From: Alphaproteobacteria bacterium
GTDB taxonomy: Bacteria > Pseudomonadota > Alphaproteobacteria > UBA8366 > Aestuariispiraceae
Length of the DNA stretch: 64,000 bases
Direction of reading: 5' to 3'
NCBI GenBank assembly: GCA_024743195.1
Contig: JANSXE010000006.1
Span: 62,001-126,000, forward strand
The notes under the pieces were generated by a model. It searched no databases. It saw only the letters and a list, made by a program, of their open reading frames with translations, and was not told the DNA's origin. The translations under genes and the position numbers were made by a program. Positions 60,127-64,000 of this stretch are shown in pieces. Within the stretch, counting starts at the first letter, position 1. The number at the start of each line of letters is the position of its first letter.

Positions 60127-60825
60127 CTAGTCGTCAGGCGTCCAGTGCCAGGTGACCTTGCGGTCGACGACGCGCCAGCCGGCGGACTCGTAGAGGCGGC
60201 AGGCGGCGTGATTGGTCTCCTGCGTGCCGGCGCGGCCGACGCGGCGCCGGTCCGCGCAGGCGGCCGACAGCGCGGTCAGCAGGCGGCGCCCGACGCCCCG
60301 GCGCTGAGCCCGATCGTCGACCGCGATCAGGTCGATGACGGCGGCGTCGCGCCGCTCCAGGACCAGCAGGAAGCCCTCCACGGCGCCGCCGGCGTCCTCC
60401 GCGATCAGCACCGCGTCGGCGCGCCCGCGCACGTCGTTTTCCACCCAGGCGCGTTTGAAGGCGTCCGCCGCCGGGTCGGGGATGCGCGGGTCGGCGTGCC
60501 ACCGGTCGAGCGTGAAGGCCCGCACTGCGATTTCCGCGCAGGCGGGGGCGTCCTCCGGCCGGCCGGCCCGGATCCCCGGCGGCGTCTGCGCCGTCGGGTC
60601 CAGCGGGCCTTCATAGGTGACCAGCGTCTCGATCCGCCGGAACCCTCGAGCGCTCAAATCCTGCGCCGGGTCGAGACGGGCGGAGATCAGCCGCACCCCG
60701 AAGACGCGCGCCGCCGCAACCGCCTGGTCCGCCTGGACCGGATCGTCCAGCCGCCAGACCGGCCCCTTCAGGAACTTCGCGTCGAAGGACTGGTCGACGA
60801 CGCCCGGCGGCAAACCGCCGGCCAT
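60127..60825 (-). CDS. GNAT family N-acetyltransferase (WecD-like)
   Basis: 232 residues: an N-terminal region (MAGGLPPGVVDQSFDAKFLK, with RLDDPVQADQAVA) plus a C-terminal GNAT domain (LIAVDDRAQRRGVGRRLLTAL near 175, GTQETNHAACRLYESAGWRV near 205). Layout and C-terminal block resemble WecD, the dTDP-4-amino-4,6-dideoxygalactose acetyltransferase. ATG 60825 overlaps the methyltransferase stop by one base (TGATG), so the two are coupled. Together they point to acetylation of an amino sugar in surface glycan synthesis. Confidence 0.82.
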   Translation of the reverse strand: MAGGLPPGVVDQSFDAKFLKGPVWRLDDPVQADQAVAAARVFGVRLISARLDPAQDLSARGFRRIETLVTYEGPLDPTAQTPPGIRAGRPEDAPACAEIAVRAFTLDRWHADPRIPDPAADAFKRAWVENDVRGRADAVLIAEDAGGAVEGFLLVLERRDAAVIDLIAVDDRAQRRGVGRRLLTALSAACADRRRVGRAGTQETNHAACRLYESAGWRVVDRKVTWHWTPDD

Positions 60826-61649
60826 CACGCCGCCTCGGCTGCGGTCAGGACGCCGCGCAGCGTGTATTTGCCGCTCGGCTCGACCAGCCGCTCCATCAGG
60901 TCCAGGCGGAACCCGGCCCGATGCGCCAGCAGGGCGTAGGAGACGGCGGAAAAGGCGCAGTAATGCTCGATCGCGAACTCTTCGCGCGCGGCTCCGTCCG
61001 GGTCTTGCAGCGCCGCCTCCCCGTCGGGGAGCTCGACATAGACGATCCCGCCGGGCGCCATCGCGTCCCGCGCCCGCGCCAGCATGGCGACCGGGTCCGG
61101 CACATGCTCCAGCACCTTGTTGAAGCTGATCAGACCGAAGCGACGGTCGAGCCGGTCGGTCATGAAGTCCGCCGCCAACCCCTCGACGCCCGCGGCCTCC
61201 TCCGCGTGGCGCGCGGCGCGCGGGTCGGGGTCGAGGGCGGTGGCGCGCCAGCCCAACTCCCGCATCGCGGCGGGAAAGACGGCCAGCCCGGAGCCGACGT
61301 CGAGCAGCGTGCGCGCCTCCTCCGCCAGCCGCGGCCGGCAATAGCCGTCGACGAAGGCCGCCCGGCCCCGGTTGTCCGAGCGCTCCGCCGGCAGGGCCAT
61401 GATCTTCTCGAAGATGGCGCGGATCCGATCCCCGCCATAGGTCCGGTCCCAGTAGTCGCCGGCGTAGAGCGCGGACAGGTCCATCTCGTGCCGGTTCACC
61501 ACATGGCCGGTCGAGGGGCTGCGCCAGACCTCGCGATGGTAGGGCGCGATGCCGAAGTCGGTCTCCACCGGCGGCGGCGCATTGAACGTCGCGACGCGCT
61601 CCCAGTCCTCGGCCCCCGTCACGGGGCAATCGATTCTGGCGGCGCTCAT
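60825..61649 (-). CDS. Class I SAM-dependent methyltransferase (sugar-modification type)
   Basis: 274 residues. An N-terminal segment with CPVTG and ALYAGDYWDRTYGGDRIRAI near 62, characteristic of methyltransferases in glycan loci, precedes the Rossmann-like core with TLLDVGSGLAVFPAAMRELG near 113 and FNKVLEHVPDPVAMLARA near 175. The acceptor is likely a nucleotide sugar or lipid-linked glycan. ATG 61649 is the first good start. It is the first gene of a pair with the acetyltransferase; a 503-base gene-free gap lies upstream. Confidence 0.85.
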   Translation of the reverse strand: MSAARIDCPVTGAEDWERVATFNAPPPVETDFGIAPYHREVWRSPSTGHVVNRHEMDLSALYAGDYWDRTYGGDRIRAIFEKIMALPAERSDNRGRAAFVDGYCRPRLAEEARTLLDVGSGLAVFPAAMRELGWRATALDPDPRAARHAEEAAGVEGLAADFMTDRLDRRFGLISFNKVLEHVPDPVAMLARARDAMAPGGIVYVELPDGEAALQDPDGAAREEFAIEHYCAFSAVSYALLAHRAGFRLDLMERLVEPSGKYTLRGVLTAAEAA

Positions 61650-62152
61650 GGTGGTCCCTGGGATCGCTGCGCACCGGCGGGGCGCGGCGCGTTTCGGAGG
61701 ATGGTGAGAATGGGGCCGCCAGGCGCTCCGGGGCGACGCCGGTTGGAACGACGCCAAGGCGCACGACGCGGCGCGGAGCCAAAACCGCCGGCCCCGTCCC
61801 CGTACTTCGCCCCTTTCGACCGGGGCGTCGACTGCGCATTTCGCCGGACCATGGCCTTCAGCTTCATCGGATTACCAGAAATGACGGGATTACTCGATTT
61901 GAGTAATGCCCCTCCTCCATCCGGGCTTCTGCGCTGCGCGCTCCGACCCGACCACTCAGCCGCCGCCAGACCTCGCGTCTTTCACGCAAACGCCGTCGGG
62001 CGCACCACCGCTCCGATGCAGACGATGCGCCGTGCGCCCATCGTCTGGACGCCCGGACAAATCGCCGTGGCGGCGCGGGCAAGCGCGCCGTTCGCGTCGG
62101 CATAGCTAGCACCGATTCGCGAGCTTCCGCAGCCCATGCAAGCGGCGCCGGC
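61650..62152. other. 503-base gene-free gap in the glycan locus
   Basis: No supported gene. It contains an AT-rich patch with a perfect inverted repeat at 61889-61907 and otherwise GC-rich sequence without a clear coding pattern. It separates the formyltransferase stop from the methyltransferase start, both on the minus strand, and probably holds the latter's promoter. Confidence 0.6.
61889..61907. promoter_or_regulatory. Inverted repeat ATTACTC-N5-GAGTAAT
   Basis: A perfect 7+7-bp inverted repeat with a 5-base centre in an AT-rich patch about 240 bases upstream of the methyltransferase start. It could be an operator; no T-tract follows, so it is not a typical terminator. Confidence 0.5.
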
Positions 62153-62890
62153 TCATAGGCTTTCCGTGAACGCCTGGAACTGGCGCACGCATCGGTCCTT
62201 CAGCACCGCCGGCATGAAGGAGTAGTAGCGCCCGACATAGAGCTGCGGCTGGCTGATGAACTGGCCGTAATCGCGCAGCATCTCCAGCGACCTGACCGTC
62301 AGGTCGAGGCAGACCTCCGTGTTGGCCTTGCGAAGCTGGTGCAGCGCCATGCCCCGGTGGATCGGGATCGGGGCCTTCATCACCACCCCGCCGCGGTCTA
62401 GCTCCGGGCGCACCCGGTGCAGCGCCGTGATCAGCCCTCGGAAGTCCTTGTGGTAGACGGCCCAGAGATGGGTGTCGAGGCCGCGATACTTCTCCGGATC
62501 GGCGCCGTGCAGATTGACGATGCGCTCCGGCGCGACGTCGAGAACCGCATCCTCCAGCCGCCCGGTCCCGAACACGATCAGCGCGTCGGGCGCGGCCGCC
62601 TTCATGCGCGCCACCGCCTCCGGCTCGTTCAGGTCCCGATAGGTCTCGACCTCGGCTGCGTCCGAAAGACGGGGCGTGCGGCCGGCGAACCACTCCGCGC
62701 ACTCATAGGCGTCGCGCGCCTCCTCGAACGGATGGCGGGTCTCGAACTCGGCGGAGGGCGCGCGCCGCTCCTCGAAAACCCGCACGATCTCGACGTGCTC
62801 GCCCAGCTTTTGGACGAAGCGCACGTGATGCGGCGTCTCGGTCGTCAGAACGGCGACCCGCAAAGGGCGATCGAAAGGCTCAACGCTCAC
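62153..62890 (-). CDS. Formyltransferase family protein
   Basis: 245 residues matching the N-terminal domain of Fmt/ArnA-type formyltransferases: RVAVLTTETPHHVRFVQKLG at the start, VARMKAAAPDALIVFGTGRL near 100 and NLHGADPEKYRGLDTHLWAVYH near 125 with the catalytic-type His/Asp region. It would formylate an amino sugar using N10-formyl-THF. The start is GTG 62890, overlapping the amidotransferase stop (GTGA). No tRNA-binding domain is present, so it is not the translation initiator enzyme. Coupled with the upstream gene. Confidence 0.82.
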   Translation of the reverse strand: MSVEPFDRPLRVAVLTTETPHHVRFVQKLGEHVEIVRVFEERRAPSAEFETRHPFEEARDAYECAEWFAGRTPRLSDAAEVETYRDLNEPEAVARMKAAAPDALIVFGTGRLEDAVLDVAPERIVNLHGADPEKYRGLDTHLWAVYHKDFRGLITALHRVRPELDRGGVVMKAPIPIHRGMALHQLRKANTEVCLDLTVRSLEMLRDYGQFISQPQLYVGRYYSFMPAVLKDRCVRQFQAFTESL

Positions 62891-64000
62891 CACGACCAGT
62901 CCTCGATCAGGAAGCCGGGGATCTTCCAGATCCCCCCCTCCTTCACCCAGATATCGGGATTGCGGAAACGCTCCGCCGTCTCCCAGAACCAGCTTTCCGA
63001 ACGGCCCGCGAAGGCGCAGAAGCGGCGGATGTCCTCGCCGGGGACCTGCATGCCGACGTCGCGCAACCGCTCGACCGCCTCCTCGCGGCTCATATCTCCG
63101 CGCCTGATCTGGACCGATAGATTGTCGAAGGCGCGCGTGATCCCGAACTTGTACCACTTCAGGAAATGATGCAGCGAAATGAAGTGGCAGTCGATGTCCG
63201 CGAAGGCCCAGGAGCCGGTCTTGAGGTCGCCGGCGTCATGGGCGAAGCCGCGCGAGGCCGCGATGCGCGTGTTCTCGAAACTGTCCCAGGGAAAGAAGGC
63301 GCCCAGGAAGACGGAGCGCACCGCGAAGTCCGGCTGCGTCGGGAAGCGGTAGGGAACGAGGTCCGCCTCCGTCAGCCCCTGCTTGCCGACCCAGTAGTCG
63401 GCGTCGGTCGATTGCAGGCAGCCGTGCTTGGCGAGCCAGGCGGCGTCGAGCTCCTCGGCGAGGCGCTCGACCTCGTTCCCGCCGTATTCAAGCTGCGGAT
63501 TTTCGCCCCATACGATCAAGGGCACGCGCAGCCGCACCGCCAGGGTGATCGGAATGGCGAAGAGCGCCATATGCATCGGCAGCCCGGTTGCGCCCTTCTC
63601 CTCATAGGCGGCGATCATGAACTTGCGCTCGACCTCCGGGTCGATCGTGTAGTCGATGTGGTCGACGCCCAGCTTGCGGATCATCTGGTCGAGATTGCGT
63701 TGGCCGATTTCGGTGCGCGCGGGCGTGCGCCAGGTGACGCCAAGCGGCCTCAGGCCGTGCTCCTGCGCCTTGATGATCTGATACCAACTGTCCTTGCCGC
63801 CGGAGACGGGCACGATGCAGTCGTAGCCGGTCGAGCGCGCCTTGGCCTCCGCGACCACCTGCTCGAAGGCGCGGGCCCGCGCCGGCCAATCGATGCGCGC
63901 GCGCTTGTCGCGGTCGCCGTGACAGGCGGTGCAGACGCCGTCTTCGTCGATCTCAATCCCCGGCCGCGTGTCGGGCAGGATGCAGCGGGTGCAGTACTTC
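62887..64000 (-). CDS. N-acetyl sugar amidotransferase (WbpG/PseA-type), cut by right edge
   Basis: At least 371 residues are visible; only a few N-terminal ones are missing. On the minus strand the frame opens KYCTRCILPDTRPGI with a four-Cys zinc site (CTRC ... CTACHG), then the PP-loop VPVSGGKDSWYQIIKAQEHG. This fits the N-acetyl sugar amidotransferase family (WbpG, PseA, LegG-like), which put an amidino or amino group on sugars for LPS or flagellin glycans. The stop overlaps the formyltransferase start. With the methyl- and acetyltransferase pair nearby, a surface-sugar pathway is likely. Confidence 0.88.
   Translation of the reverse strand, partial: KYCTRCILPDTRPGIEIDEDGVCTACHGDRDKRARIDWPARARAFEQVVAEAKARSTGYDCIVPVSGGKDSWYQIIKAQEHGLRPLGVTWRTPARTEIGQRNLDQMIRKLGVDHIDYTIDPEVERKFMIAAYEEKGATGLPMHMALFAIPITLAVRLRVPLIVWGENPQLEYGGNEVERLAEELDAAWLAKHGCLQSTDADYWVGKQGLTEADLVPYRFPTQPDFAVRSVFLGAFFPWDSFENTRIAASRGFAHDAGDLKTGSWAFADIDCHFISLHHFLKWYKFGITRAFDNLSVQIRRGDMSREEAVERLRDVGMQVPGEDIRRFCAFAGRSESWFWETAERFRNPDIWVKEGGIWKIPGFLIEDWSW

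Overview
The window is a piece of chromosome from a high-GC alphaproteobacterium. The evidence is a rplM-rpsI pair, the run phaC / aminotransferase / hom / glpX / recJ that I recall as a shared gene neighbourhood in alphaproteobacteria, a perfect CtrA-type box (TTAA-N7-TTAA), a sigma-54 promoter in front of a flagellar hook-type gene, and a polyhydroxyalkanoate synthase. I cannot name genus or order from sequence alone. No transposase, integrase, phage gene or CRISPR array was seen.

Layout. 1-2.3 kb: end of a circularly permuted ATP-grasp gene, an alpha-E gene overlapping it, and the N-degron transferase bpt. 2.3-7.8 kb: a TRAP transporter operon (Tat-exported binding protein, long 8-TM small permease, large permease with a soluble coiled-coil tail of about 340 residues), closed by an intrinsic terminator. 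7.8-21.4 kb: housekeeping and metabolic genes (cupin, aminotransferase, DUF2459 lipoprotein, class III cyclase, parC, a NicO/DUF1007 metal export pair coupled to recO, an unrecognised 417-aa protein, a cytoplasmic BisC-like molybdoenzyme, an LpxR-like outer-membrane deacylase).

21.4-29.7 kb is the most coherent accessory-like region. It holds a phosphoribosyltransferase with a small partner, a ribosome-hibernation/cold-shock fusion, a PolX N-terminal-like HhH protein, DUF3775, a second-type FtsH, a MarR/SDR pair with its operator, DUF2267 and a BCAM0308-family protein. It resembles the low-oxygen persistence (lxa-type) gene sets of other proteobacteria and contains an FNR/FixK-like box with a correctly spaced -10. 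29.7-31.5 kb encodes a stand-alone inverse-autotransporter barrel followed by a separate secreted protein. 31.7-35.5 kb: SGNH lipoprotein, tRNA-Glu, orphan sigma-54-driven hook-type gene, VOC protein.

35.5-49 kb is the core block recJ-glpX-hom / aminotransferase / phaC, interrupted by a divergent nitroreductase-marR pair with two phased operators, a 5TM sensor kinase and an OmpA lipoprotein. 49-60 kb is mostly ordinary metabolism: gamma-carbonic anhydrase, argC-murI, rplM-rpsI, an enoyl-CoA hydratase pair, hisI, an MFS transporter and several acetyltransferases. 60-64 kb is a sugar-modification cluster (acetyltransferase, methyltransferase, formyltransferase, N-acetyl sugar amidotransferase) that runs off the right edge and probably serves flagellin or LPS glycosylation.

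A recurring oddity is a set of short tandem repeats (10-18 bp units, each unique) sitting at gene ends or promoters: 24425-24483, 26967-27006, 27111-27155, 42821-42865, 46841-46907, 52213-52254, and one in frame inside recO.
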